From: Halorientalis litorea
GTDB taxonomy: Archaea; Halobacteriota; Halobacteria; Halobacteriales; Haloarculaceae
DNA: 64,000 nucleotides
Assembly: GCF_023028225.1 (NCBI RefSeq)
Contig: NZ_CP095482.1
Coordinates: 1,240,001-1,304,000 of the forward strand
Reading direction: 5' to 3'
Each line of letters starts with the position of its first letter. Position 1 is the stretch's first letter. Positions 33,187 through 41,198 of the stretch are shown here, piece after piece. Below the pieces are notes generated by a model that was not told where the DNA came from, did no database searches, and saw only the letters and a list, made by a program, of their open reading frames with translations. Both the position numbers and the translations under genes were made by a program.

Positions 33187-33258
33187 GTCCGGACGTGGGA
33201 ATCGAACCCACTTCACAGCCACCACAAGGCTGTAGGATACCAATACCCCAGTCCGGAC
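33187..33258 (-). tRNA. tRNA-His (anticodon GTG)
   Basis: On the minus strand, GTCCGGAC at the 5' end pairs with GTCCGGAC at the 3' end; the extra G-1:C73 pair is encoded and is specific to histidine tRNA. The anticodon stem is CAGCC/GGCTG with loop TTGTGGT, giving GTG. The T arm is GTGGG-TTCGATT-CCCAC. CCA is not encoded and no intron is seen. Confidence 0.95.
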
Positions 33259-33356
33259 ACACTGAGCACGTGTAAATAGCCCCCCTGCACCTGAAATACG
33301 TTACGACTCCGTGAACGCGACGGGAGAAGGTGACACACCCCGGACGGACTCACAGC

Positions 33357-34013
33357 CTACGCGACGAAGACGCCGTCACGTAGTCGCGGCACCACGTCGC
33401 TCTCGTTGAACTGAAGGAGTGCGTTCACGTCGTCGCCCAGTCCCAGTTCCCGCAGCCACCCGGCCGTCCCGCTCTCCTCGACAGTCGCCGCCAGCGACGC
33501 CGCGGCGTCCGTCGTCAGCCTGTCCTCGTAACACCGCCGGACGAGTTCGACGCCAGCCGAGTCCTCGGGAGTTGGGTCGCCACCCCGGCCGGCGGCGACC
33601 AGCCACGTCTCCCGGTCTCTCTCGGCGAGTGTCGACGCGACGGCGGCGGCGTTGACCGTGCTCCCGACGAAGATGGTCCCGTCGTGACCGATACGCTCGA
33701 ACGCGCGCGTCCCGTTCGAGGTGAGAATGCCGACCGGTCGGTCCGTGATGTCCTCGGGGAGCAACGACGGCAGCGGCGAGGCGTCGAACCCCTCGACGGG
33801 CGCGCCGCCCTGTTCGCCGACCAGTAACGCGTCCGTCTCGGCCCCGAACGAACGGGCGGCCTCGGGGTCCGCGAACGGGCGGACGTAGGCCGCACCGGCT
33901 TCGAGCAGGCGGACGATGCTGGTCGAGGAGATGATGACGTCGACCACCACGAAGTCGGCATCCGGTACCGGGTCGGGGACATCCTCCAAGCGGTCGACGG
34001 TGTGGAGCGGCAT
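33357..34013 (-). CDS. ComB-like 2-phosphosulfolactate phosphatase family protein
   Basis: A 218-residue protein with ComB-type motifs: FVVVDVIISSTSIVRLLEAG (acidic metal-binding start), ALLVGEQGGAPVEGFDASPLP, GILTSNGTRAFERIG and ACxAAG-like WLVAAGRGGDPTPEDSAG. ComB is a Mg-dependent phosphatase of coenzyme M synthesis, but non-methanogens including haloarchaea carry homologs, so the substrate here is probably a different phosphorylated hydroxy acid. The start ATG directly abuts the stop of the upstream kinase-like gene, so the two are coupled. Given the kinase, it could act on related phospho-compounds, which is an inference. Confidence 0.85.
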   Translation of the reverse strand: MPLHTVDRLEDVPDPVPDADFVVVDVIISSTSIVRLLEAGAAYVRPFADPEAARSFGAETDALLVGEQGGAPVEGFDASPLPSLLPEDITDRPVGILTSNGTRAFERIGHDGTIFVGSTVNAAAVASTLAERDRETWLVAAGRGGDPTPEDSAGVELVRRCYEDRLTTDAAASLAATVEESGTAGWLRELGLGDDVNALLQFNESDVVPRLRDGVFVA

Positions 34014-35069
34014 CTACAGCGGCCGGTCGCCCTCGATGATTTCGACGGCGTGGTCGGCCATCGTCGGGACGCCGTCCTCCATCATCTGATAGAGCGTGTT
34101 GTCCGAGTTGCCCATCAGGTAACGGGCGAAGAACATCTCGCCCAACGCGGCCATCTTGTACACCGCGAGCACCCGGTAGAAGCGTTGGTTCTCGACGGTG
34201 ACGCCCGTCTGCTCCTCGTAGCGGTCGACCAGTTCGCCGCGGGTGAGGTAGTCCTCGTGCGTGGTGAACGAGGGGGCCATCGTCTGCATCAGCGTCGTCA
34301 GGTCGTCCTCCGGGTCGAGCCAGAAGAAGAGCAACCACCCCAAGTCACAGAGCGGGTCCCCGAGCGTGGACATCTCCCAGTCCAACACCCCCGCGATTTC
34401 GGGCGGCGTCCCCGGCGCGAAGATGACGTTGTCGAGTTTGTAGTCGCCGTGGACCAGCGTGTGCGCCGGGTCCTCGGGGACGTTCTCGGCCAACCAGTCA
34501 CCGATACGCTCGATTTCGGGCACCTCGCGCTCGCTGGTCGTCTCCTCGAAGGCCCACTCGAACTGCTCGGTCCAGCGGTCGACCTGCCGCTCGGTGAACC
34601 CCTCTGGGGTGCCGAAGTCGCCCAGCCCCACGGCCTCGTAGTCGACGGTGTGGATGGCCGCGAGCGTGTCCACCATCTCCTCGCCGATGCCGCGCCGTGC
34701 ATCGGCGTCGCCGAACCGGTCGAGTTCGGAGAACCGCATCACGTCGCCGTCCAACCGCTCCATCACGTAGAACGGACACCCCATCACGCCGTCCTCGCTG
34801 GCGGCGACGGTCCGCGGCACGGGCACGTCACCCGCCTGTAGGGCGTCGACGACGCGGTACTCTCTGAGCACGTCGTGAGCCGTGTCGGCCGTCTCGCCCG
34901 GCGGCGGCCGCCGGACGACCAACTGCTGGTCCCCCCACGTGACGAACAGCGTCTCGTTCGAGAACCCCTGTTCGTGTCGCTCTACGTCGAACTCGTCTAC
35001 CCCCCCGAGTCGCTCCGCGAGGAACGTCCGCAGATTCCCGCGGTCGACGAGGTCGTCTGCGTCTGCCAT
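34014..35069 (-). CDS. APH/ACAD10-type phosphotransferase (small-molecule kinase)
   Basis: A 351-residue aminoglycoside phosphotransferase-fold kinase. The catalytic loop is HGDYKLDN (207-214), the metal-binding LDWE is at 229-232, and LGDPLCDLGWLL follows, exactly as in the kinase half of ACAD10/ACAD11 and bacterial LvaA-type enzymes. The N-lobe has QGFSNETLFVTWGDQQLVVR. It is divergent from a matching acyl-CoA dehydrogenase gene 84 nt away. In characterised systems this kinase phosphorylates the 4-hydroxyl of 4-hydroxyacyl-CoA. Its stop abuts the comB-like start. Confidence 0.92.
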   Translation of the reverse strand: MADADDLVDRGNLRTFLAERLGGVDEFDVERHEQGFSNETLFVTWGDQQLVVRRPPPGETADTAHDVLREYRVVDALQAGDVPVPRTVAASEDGVMGCPFYVMERLDGDVMRFSELDRFGDADARRGIGEEMVDTLAAIHTVDYEAVGLGDFGTPEGFTERQVDRWTEQFEWAFEETTSEREVPEIERIGDWLAENVPEDPAHTLVHGDYKLDNVIFAPGTPPEIAGVLDWEMSTLGDPLCDLGWLLFFWLDPEDDLTTLMQTMAPSFTTHEDYLTRGELVDRYEEQTGVTVENQRFYRVLAVYKMAALGEMFFARYLMGNSDNTLYQMMEDGVPTMADHAVEIIEGDRPL

Positions 35070-35153
35070 TGGAAGGTTGTTCCGAGAGGCAATTTAAAGA
35101 TGTTACTGAAAGAATGCAGTATAATTAACTCATCTGGTCGTTGAACTAAGCGC

Positions 35154-36413
35154 ATGGATATCGGATACCAAGACTCGGAGCGCGCACAGGAAGTCGCGGA
35201 GCGGACCCGTGCATTCGTCGACGAGGAGGTACTGCCGCGCGAGCGTGCGTTGTTCGGACAGCGTGACCACCGGAGCGACGCAGACCGGCAGGAAGAGGGG
35301 CGGGAACTGGTCGAGGAACTCCGGGAGATTGCCCGCGAGCGCGACGTGTTCGGCCCGCAGATTCCCGAGGAGTACGGCGGTCTCGGCCTCGATTTCGTGG
35401 ACCTGCTCCCGGTGTTCGAGCAGGCCGGACGGTCCATCTTCGCCATGGGCGCGATGCACGTCGCCGCCCCCGACGAGGGGAACATGGAAATCCTCGAACA
35501 CGCCGGCACCGAGGCACAGAAAGCGGAGTACCTCCGGCCGTTGGCCAACTGCGACATCTCGTCGGGGTTCTCGATGACCGAACCGATGGACGGCTGTGGG
35601 TCCGACGCAAAGCAGATACGGACCAGTGCCGAGAAGGACGGCGACGAGTGGGTCATCGACGGCCACAAGTGGTGGACCACGCACGGCCAGACCGGCGAAC
35701 CCGACTTCCTCATCGTCGTCGCCCGGACCAACGAGGAGGTCCACCCCTACGTCGGCACCTCGGCGTTCATCGTGCCCGCCGACGCCGACGGCGTCGAGTT
35801 CGTCCGGGACATCCCGCACATGGGCGAGTCCGGGATGGGACACTCGGAGGTGAAGTATCACGGCGTCCGCGTCCCCGAGGAGAACCTGCTGGGTCCGGAG
35901 GACGGCGGACTGGCCGTCGCCCAGCAACGCCTCGGGAAGGCCCGGCTGACCCACTGTATGCGATTTATGGGCATGGCCGACCGGTCGCTGGACGTGGCCA
36001 AGGCCTACATGGACGAGCGGTCGGCCTACGGCGACACGCTGAGCGAGAAGCAGTCGCTCCGGTTCGACATCGCCGACGCGCACATGCGTCTCCACGCCGC
36101 TCGGACGATGGTCCGCCACGCCGCTCGGCAGATAGCCGAGACAGGGAGTGCGGACACCGAGGTGTCGATGTCCAAGGTGTTCGCCGCCGAGACAGTCCAG
36201 GACATCGTCGACACGTGCGTGCAGGTGTGTGGCGGCAACGGTATCGGTAAGGACCTGCCGCTGGCCGACTTCTACGAGAACGTCCGCTGTTTCCGCATCA
36301 TCGACGGGGCCGACGAGGCGCACATGCGTTCCATCGCCAAGCGCGCCTTCGACGACGACGAACTCGAACCCGAAGAAATCGAGTACGTCACGCGGTTCGA
36401 CGGGGGCGAGTGA
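35154..36413 (+). CDS. Acyl-CoA dehydrogenase, ACAD10/11-like
   Basis: A 419-residue FAD-dependent enzyme with the ACAD plan: helical N-domain, beta middle domain (SMTEPMDGCGSDAKQI; KWWTTHGQT; MGESGMGH), and C-terminal four-helix domain (TCVQVCGGNGIGKDLPL). The usual catalytic glutamate region is replaced by RIIDGADEAH (D384), the DGxDExH signature of ACAD10/11-type enzymes. This suggests elimination/hydration chemistry on phosphorylated 4-hydroxyacyl-CoA rather than classical beta-oxidation. It is followed by an SDR gene after one base and faces the kinase gene. ETF encoded at 54.6-56.5 kb could accept electrons if net oxidation occurs. Confidence 0.93.
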   Translation: MDIGYQDSERAQEVAERTRAFVDEEVLPRERALFGQRDHRSDADRQEEGRELVEELREIARERDVFGPQIPEEYGGLGLDFVDLLPVFEQAGRSIFAMGAMHVAAPDEGNMEILEHAGTEAQKAEYLRPLANCDISSGFSMTEPMDGCGSDAKQIRTSAEKDGDEWVIDGHKWWTTHGQTGEPDFLIVVARTNEEVHPYVGTSAFIVPADADGVEFVRDIPHMGESGMGHSEVKYHGVRVPEENLLGPEDGGLAVAQQRLGKARLTHCMRFMGMADRSLDVAKAYMDERSAYGDTLSEKQSLRFDIADAHMRLHAARTMVRHAARQIAETGSADTEVSMSKVFAAETVQDIVDTCVQVCGGNGIGKDLPLADFYENVRCFRIIDGADEAHMRSIAKRAFDDDELEPEEIEYVTRFDGGE

Positions 36414-36414
36414 G

Positions 36415-37188
36415 ATGGGGGTCCTCGACCGCTTCCGACTGGACGACGACGTGGTGCTCGTCACCGGCGCGGCGTCGGGCATCGGGAAGGGCTACGCCGA
36501 GGCGTGTGCCGACGTGGGCGCGCGGTTGGCCCTCGCCGACATCGACGAGGAAGGCGTCGAGACGGTCGCTGCCGACCTCGACGCCGAGACGCTCGCGCTG
36601 ACGGTGGACGTGTCCGAACACGAGCAGGTCGAAGCGATGGTCGAAGAGACGGTCGACCACTTCGGCCGCCTCAACGCCGCCTTCGCCAACGCCGGCATCG
36701 GCCGCCTGAGTCTGCCGACCGACGACTACCCCGTCGAGGAGTGGGACGAGGTGATGGACGTGAACCTCGATGGCGTCTTCTACACCGTCCGGGAGGCCGC
36801 ACGGGCGATGGACGACGGCGGGTCCATCGTCACCACCGCCTCCGTCCTGAGTAGCGTCGCCTCCGACTTCCCCGGCGTCGCCGCCTACGTCGCCTCGAAG
36901 GGCGGGGTCGCACAGCTGACCAAGCAGGCCGCCGCCGACCTCGGTGAGCAGGGCATCCGCGTCAACGCCATCGCCCCCGGGTGGACCCACACGGGCATCG
37001 GCGGCGGCGCGTTCCGCAAGGACTCCGGGATGGACGCCATGCACGAGCAGATGGCCGAGGAGACAGTACTCGGTCGTCTCGGCGAACCGGACGACCTGAA
37101 GGGCATCGCCGTCTTCCTCGCCAGTGACGCCTCGTCGTACTGCACGGGGAGCGTCTTCACCGTGGACGGCGGCTGGACGACGACCTGA
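36415..37188 (+). CDS. SDR family oxidoreductase in the ACAD cluster
   Basis: A 257-residue classical short-chain dehydrogenase: TGAASGIGKG nucleotide loop, ADID acidic residue that favours NAD+, NAG motif in FANAGIG, catalytic serine in VTTASVLSS, and YVASKGG (YxxxK). VDGGWTT is the typical C-terminal end. The ATG at 36415 is one base after the ACAD stop, so it is translationally coupled. A natural role is oxidation of the 3-hydroxyacyl or related product of the kinase/ACAD pair. Confidence 0.92.
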   Translation: MGVLDRFRLDDDVVLVTGAASGIGKGYAEACADVGARLALADIDEEGVETVAADLDAETLALTVDVSEHEQVEAMVEETVDHFGRLNAAFANAGIGRLSLPTDDYPVEEWDEVMDVNLDGVFYTVREAARAMDDGGSIVTTASVLSSVASDFPGVAAYVASKGGVAQLTKQAAADLGEQGIRVNAIAPGWTHTGIGGGAFRKDSGMDAMHEQMAEETVLGRLGEPDDLKGIAVFLASDASSYCTGSVFTVDGGWTTT

Positions 37189-37248
37189 ATTGGGGCAGGG
37201 TAGCCGCCCACGGACGAAACAGGGGGCGAGTCGTGTTGGGGAGGTCGG

Positions 37249-38715
37249 TCACGACGGTGCCCTGATTTCGGGGAAGTACCGCCCGTGGAAGGCGAAGGGA
37301 AGCGCGTGCGGCAACGTCACTCGGGCCCGTTCGGTGAGGTCCGCACCGTCGAGGACGACCAATCGTGAACGGTCGGCGGCGGCGTCGAGTGCGACGGTCA
37401 CGACGGCACCGTCGTCCTCGGCGTCGCCCTCGGGATTCGGGACGAAAATCGGTTCGCCGAAGTAGTCACCGCCGGCGTCGGCCTCGGTCACGTCGCCGGT
37501 TTCGGTGTCGTATTTCACCACGCCACGCGCCCACTCGGTCACTGGTTGGGGCATGTCCATCGCGTAGACGTAGCGATGCTCACGGCACCAGCGGGCCGGC
37601 GACACGGTCGGAAGGGCCGTGCCGCTGTCGTGTAGCACCTCGCGCGTGACGGTCACGTCCTCGGCGTCGTACCGACCGTGACCGGTCGGGTCACCGAGGT
37701 CCACGGTGAAGCGTTCGAGTCTGCCGGCGATGGCACCCATCTCCCCGTCGCGGAGGCTGTCGAGATACAGCGAGTCGATTGTCGTCGCGTCCGGGACTGT
37801 TTCGAGGTCGAACACGATTTCGGTGCCGCCCGCCCGCTCGAAAGCGTTGACGTGGTGGAACCCGAACACCGGGTCGGTCGTCGGTGCCGCGACGACCGTG
37901 CCACTCGTGCGGTCCAACACGACGACCCGTGTGCCCCTGTCGGGTTCCCACTCGAACTGCTCGATGAACGGGGCTTGACGCCCGGGTTTCAGGAAGCGGA
38001 GCGGGTCGACCCGCAGCGGGAATTCGGTCAACACAACGTACCGTGGCGTGAGCGCGAAACTGTGCATGTAGGCGGGTTCGTCCGTCGGAACGCTGCCGAC
38101 GTGCTCGCGTGTCCCCGGTTCGGGGATGGTGTAAACGTGGTACTGGCTCGTCCGACCGAACTCGGTGTCGACGTTCACGAGCGTGCCCGTCGTCGGGTCC
38201 CGCTTCAGGTGCGCACAGGAGAGCTGTCCCGACGGGGCGTCGCCGTCGTACTCGACGTGCCCCCGCAGGTCGAGGCTGTCGGGGTCGAGGGCGACCCATC
38301 GCGGCGACTCCGTGAGCGCGACGTAGCTGTCTCCGACCCGCTCGACGACGATGTTCGTGTTGTCGTAGGGGTCGGTGAGGAACGTGGCCAACCGCGAGCG
38401 CAGTGTCGTCTCGCCGGTCGCGAACCCACCCTCGAACTCGCCCACGCGGGCGGCTTCGTAGGCGTCCGTCCGGAGGAACTGGTTCCGGTAGTGGACTGCA
38501 GAGTCACCGTCAGCGTCCGCGGGGTCGAACGTGAACCGAGACACCATCGCCAGCCCGTCGAACCAGTGGTCGACGGCACTCCCGTCTGGGAACGAGAAAG
38601 CTCCGGGGCCGTTCCGAAGCAGACTTCCGGTCAGCCACCTAGGGAGGTCGCCTGTAACCGGGAGCGTGGCCGATGTCTCCTCGTGCAACGAGTGAAATCC
38701 CGGATGCGTACTCAT
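37249..38715 (-). CDS. Carotenoid cleavage oxygenase (RPE65/BCO family)
   Basis: A 488-residue seven-bladed propeller non-heme iron enzyme. The four iron histidines appear at expected places: H169 (CAHLKRD), H218 (YMHSFALT), H287 or H288 (FGFHHVNAF) and H477 (PFAFHGRYFPE). Second-shell acidic residues are also visible (VNVDTEFG, FDLETVPD). The family splits carotenoids, including beta-carotene to retinal. Haloarchaea normally make retinal with Brp/Blh, so this enzyme may be an alternative or may make apocarotenals. The ATG at 38715 is preferred over the GTG one codon earlier. Confidence 0.93.
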   Translation of the reverse strand: MSTHPGFHSLHEETSATLPVTGDLPRWLTGSLLRNGPGAFSFPDGSAVDHWFDGLAMVSRFTFDPADADGDSAVHYRNQFLRTDAYEAARVGEFEGGFATGETTLRSRLATFLTDPYDNTNIVVERVGDSYVALTESPRWVALDPDSLDLRGHVEYDGDAPSGQLSCAHLKRDPTTGTLVNVDTEFGRTSQYHVYTIPEPGTREHVGSVPTDEPAYMHSFALTPRYVVLTEFPLRVDPLRFLKPGRQAPFIEQFEWEPDRGTRVVVLDRTSGTVVAAPTTDPVFGFHHVNAFERAGGTEIVFDLETVPDATTIDSLYLDSLRDGEMGAIAGRLERFTVDLGDPTGHGRYDAEDVTVTREVLHDSGTALPTVSPARWCREHRYVYAMDMPQPVTEWARGVVKYDTETGDVTEADAGGDYFGEPIFVPNPEGDAEDDGAVVTVALDAAADRSRLVVLDGADLTERARVTLPHALPFAFHGRYFPEIRAPS

Positions 38716-38972
38716 CACCCGATAGTAGGCTGCGAGGGACTAATCGCTGTGGGGTGTGACAGCGACGCACGAACGCTGTGAGCGACGAGTTTCTGGCCCC
38801 AGTGTCTGTGAGTCTTCCAACTGGCCAATGCCCATCGCCTTCTCGGGGCCGGTCAGCGTGCTATCGTCGGTCTCAAAGTATGCGTACTCGCGGTTTCGGC
38901 GTTTGCGAACCACACGTCGTCGAGGCCGGTTCCGAGAGTCTTTTGCGCCGCGACGGTCAAGTAGGGGTACGC
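38716..38972. other. Intergenic region between divergent genes
   Basis: About 257 bases separate the carotenoid oxygenase from the next gene. Near its right end GAGTCTTTTGCGC (38937-38949) is a TATA-like element suited to the GTG start at 38973. No other gene or repeat is visible. Confidence 0.4.
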
Positions 38973-39428
38973 GTGGCCATCACGGACAAGATATACGTCA
39001 AGAACCACCAGCAACTCGCCTCCCAGCTGGAGACGTCGATTCCGAAGGGGGCGTTCAGCGGCGCGACCCTCGATTTACTCTTTCAGGGCGAGGGGCTGGC
39101 GAAACTGGACGACGCGACCCGTGACCGCGTACTCGACTTCGCCGAGGACTTTCTGGACTGCGATTGCCAAGCGAGCCCCCACTGTGGCCACCCCGAGGAG
39201 AAGTTCGTCCACTACCTGCTCGACCTGCGCGCACAGGGCCTCGGCCCCGACGCCATCGTCGACGTGATGGGCGACGACTACATGCTCTATGCCTACCCCG
39301 GCGACATCCTGTCCTTTCTCGACCAGTCGGTTCGAACCCTCGAAGCGGTCGAGACGCTCGCGGACGTGGACGGGGACGAGGAGATGGCCCGACGCGCGGG
39401 CGAACGGCGGCGTGACCTCGTGCGGTAA
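38973..39428 (+). CDS. Conserved haloarchaeal protein with CxC...C metal-like motif
   Basis: A 151-residue protein starting (GTG) AITDKIYVKNHQQLASQLE. I recognise the sequence as a strongly conserved haloarchaeal family of unknown function. It contains LDCDCQASPHCGHPEEKF, a potential metal site with three Cys and one or two His, followed by LGPDAIVDVMGDDYMLYAYPG. The GTG was chosen because the family start lies there and a TATA-like TCTTTT is about 28-35 nt upstream. No membrane segment. A role as metal-dependent enzyme or RNA-binding protein is possible. Confidence 0.8.
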   Translation: MAITDKIYVKNHQQLASQLETSIPKGAFSGATLDLLFQGEGLAKLDDATRDRVLDFAEDFLDCDCQASPHCGHPEEKFVHYLLDLRAQGLGPDAIVDVMGDDYMLYAYPGDILSFLDQSVRTLEAVETLADVDGDEEMARRAGERRRDLVR

Positions 39429-39451
39429 CGCCGCGACCCGTCACCGCACCG

Positions 39452-39658
39452 TCACTCGCCGTCGAGCAGGCCCAAGTCGTCGGCCACGATGTCCGCCAAC
39501 TGGTCGGCGATATCGGGGTCGACCTCCGCGACATCCTCGCCGTCGTGGAGTTGGGCGTTGTGCCGGTCGATGGCTTGGCCCACCTCGTCCAACGGGATAC
39601 GCGTCGTCGTCCCGCAGTCCTCACAGAAGACCGGTACGGAAGGTTCCTCGTCGCTCAT
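39452..39658 (-). CDS. Small single-knuckle zinc protein
   Basis: A 68-residue acidic protein with one CxxCG knuckle (VFCEDCGTTTRIPLDEV) and a helical C-terminus with IADQLADIVADDLGLLDGE. With only two cysteines, metal binding would need a dimer or the histidines at RHNAQLHDG. It converges with the preceding gene. Function unknown. Confidence 0.65.
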   Translation of the reverse strand: MSDEEPSVPVFCEDCGTTTRIPLDEVGQAIDRHNAQLHDGEDVAEVDPDIADQLADIVADDLGLLDGE

Positions 39659-39757
39659 AACTCGTCGTTACGGGCGACGGTGATAACCGGGTCGGTTTCG
39701 TGACCCGATACAGTCGGGCGAGCGGTGACCCGAAGAGAGATGGCACGACAGCGGTCG

Positions 39758-39955
39758 TCAGGAGTCGTCCCCGTCGGCCGTGGGCGGTTCGGCGGAACGA
39801 GCGGCCGAGACGAGACTCCCGAGGATACCGAGGACAGCGACGGCCAACCCAGCCGCGACCCACGGGTCACCGGAACCGTAGCCAGAGGCCTCTATCTGAA
39901 CTGCCATGAGCATGAGAACGACGCTGAACAGGAGGACATCCGTCGACAGGGACAT
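39758..39955 (-). CDS. Small two-helix membrane protein
   Basis: A 65-residue protein with hydrophobic segments LLFSVVLMLMAVQIEA and PWVAAGLAVAVLGILGSLVSA, a Gly-rich turn between them and an acidic cytoplasmic-type tail (PPTADGDDS). No motif recognised. It stands alone between two minus-strand genes. Confidence 0.6.
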   Translation of the reverse strand: MSLSTDVLLFSVVLMLMAVQIEASGYGSGDPWVAAGLAVAVLGILGSLVSAARSAEPPTADGDDS

Positions 39956-40021
39956 ACGCCGCAGGTGACTGCGGAGCGGTAGTGTATATTTCGGTCCCCG
40001 ACGCCAGGGCAGGGAGAACGG

Positions 40022-40462
40022 TTAGACCGACTCGTCGAAACTGCTGCCGATGCGGTAGGAGGGTTCCTCGTCCTCGTCCTCGCCGCCGTCGAGGTCCTCC
40101 AGTTGGATGACCTCCTCGCCGTCCTCGTGTTCGTCTATCTGCTGGCGGAGTTTCGTCACGTAGCGTTTGTGTTCCTCGAGTTGCTCGCGGAGGTGTTCGG
40201 CTTCGAGTTCCAACCGCTCGTGTTCGCGGACGAAACTCTTGGGCACCTCGACTTTCGGCGGGAAACTCGTGTCGTCGCTCGTGTTCTCGGAGACTTCGTG
40301 TTCCGGGACGACCTCGACCTGGCCGTCGTGGGCAACGAGCAGGTCCACGTAGTCACGGAAGACTGCCGAGAGCGAGAGGTCCCGCTCCTCGGCGATTCCG
40401 CGGAGCGTCTCGAACTTCTCTTGGCTCACGCGGAACGAGATGGTTTTGTTTTTGTTGCCCAT
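40022..40462 (-). CDS. Ribbon-helix-helix protein with C-terminal coiled coil
   Basis: A 146-residue protein. The N-terminal 45 residues (KTISFRVSQEKFETLRGIAE, then RDLSLSAVFRDYVDLLV) form a CopG/MetJ-type ribbon-helix-helix DNA-binding unit. A linker with proline follows, then a coiled coil (REHERLELEAEHLREQLEEH) and an acidic tail. It likely dimerises, binds DNA and regulates transcription. It is on the same strand as, and downstream of, the rpa3-rpap3 pair, separated by 114 nt. Confidence 0.85.
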   Translation of the reverse strand: MGNKNKTISFRVSQEKFETLRGIAEERDLSLSAVFRDYVDLLVAHDGQVEVVPEHEVSENTSDDTSFPPKVEVPKSFVREHERLELEAEHLREQLEEHKRYVTKLRQQIDEHEDGEEVIQLEDLDGGEDEDEEPSYRIGSSFDESV

Positions 40463-40576
40463 AGTGTCCCATAGTCGTCACTACACCTACTTGAAGCTTT
40501 GTCAGACGCTCCCACGTCCTGCGGTTCGGCTCCAGTTTTCAGCCAGTATCGGCCGGAAACTGTGGTCGTGAGGCCG

Positions 40577-41197
40577 TCAGATGTCGGCCTGTGCGTCCGG
40601 TTCGTCGGTGGATTCCAGACTCTCCAACGCCTCGACGACTGCCCGCCGGTAGTTCTCGATGGGCGAGTCGTACTGCTCGCGGGCCATCTCGACGTACTCG
40701 TCGACCGCACCGCCCTCGTCGCTCTCGGCGGCCTCGAAGGCGTTGAGACGCTCGATGGTCCGCTCCGCCGTCTCGACGACCCACCGGTCGCGGGTCGCCT
40801 CGTCGACCGTCGTGATGGACTCGGGCCGGACGGAGACGTTCACTTCGCCCTCGTCCGTCTCGTAGGTCCGCGGCTTGCCGACGACAGAGACGTACGCCGG
40901 AGGTTCGAGTTCCCGGAGCATGGAGGCGGCGTCCGGCTGGTACTGCCCGGCGTACATGAAGAAGGTGTCGCCGTTCGGGTCGACCAAGCGACCCTGCCAG
41001 TACTCACTGTCCTCGCCCACGTCCTCCGTCTCGGTGAGCGTCCCGACGATGAACACCCGGTTGGCCCGTTGTCCCGTCGGGAGCAACAGGTAGACCGGTG
41101 CCCGCTCGTCGTCCGATTCCTTGAACGTGTATCCGGCGTCGTTGAACTCGCTCGCGAACACGCGCCGGGCGACTTCTCGGGTAGGTACTGCGGCCAT
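40577..41197 (-). CDS. rpap3: RPA-associated protein (Rpap3-type, COG3390)
   Basis: A 206-residue OB-fold protein beginning MAAVPTREVARRVFASEFND. It contains VYLLLPTGQRANRVFIVGTL and YWQGRLVDPNGDTFFMYAGQ, the conserved core of the haloarchaeal RPA-associated family. In Haloferax volcanii each RPA is encoded with such a partner, which binds it specifically. The start is one base after the rpa3 stop, so the subunits are co-translated. The C-terminal 60 residues are helical and acidic. Confidence 0.88.
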   Translation of the reverse strand: MAAVPTREVARRVFASEFNDAGYTFKESDDERAPVYLLLPTGQRANRVFIVGTLTETEDVGEDSEYWQGRLVDPNGDTFFMYAGQYQPDAASMLRELEPPAYVSVVGKPRTYETDEGEVNVSVRPESITTVDEATRDRWVVETAERTIERLNAFEAAESDEGGAVDEYVEMAREQYDSPIENYRRAVVEALESLESTDEPDAQADI

Positions 41198-41198
41198 C

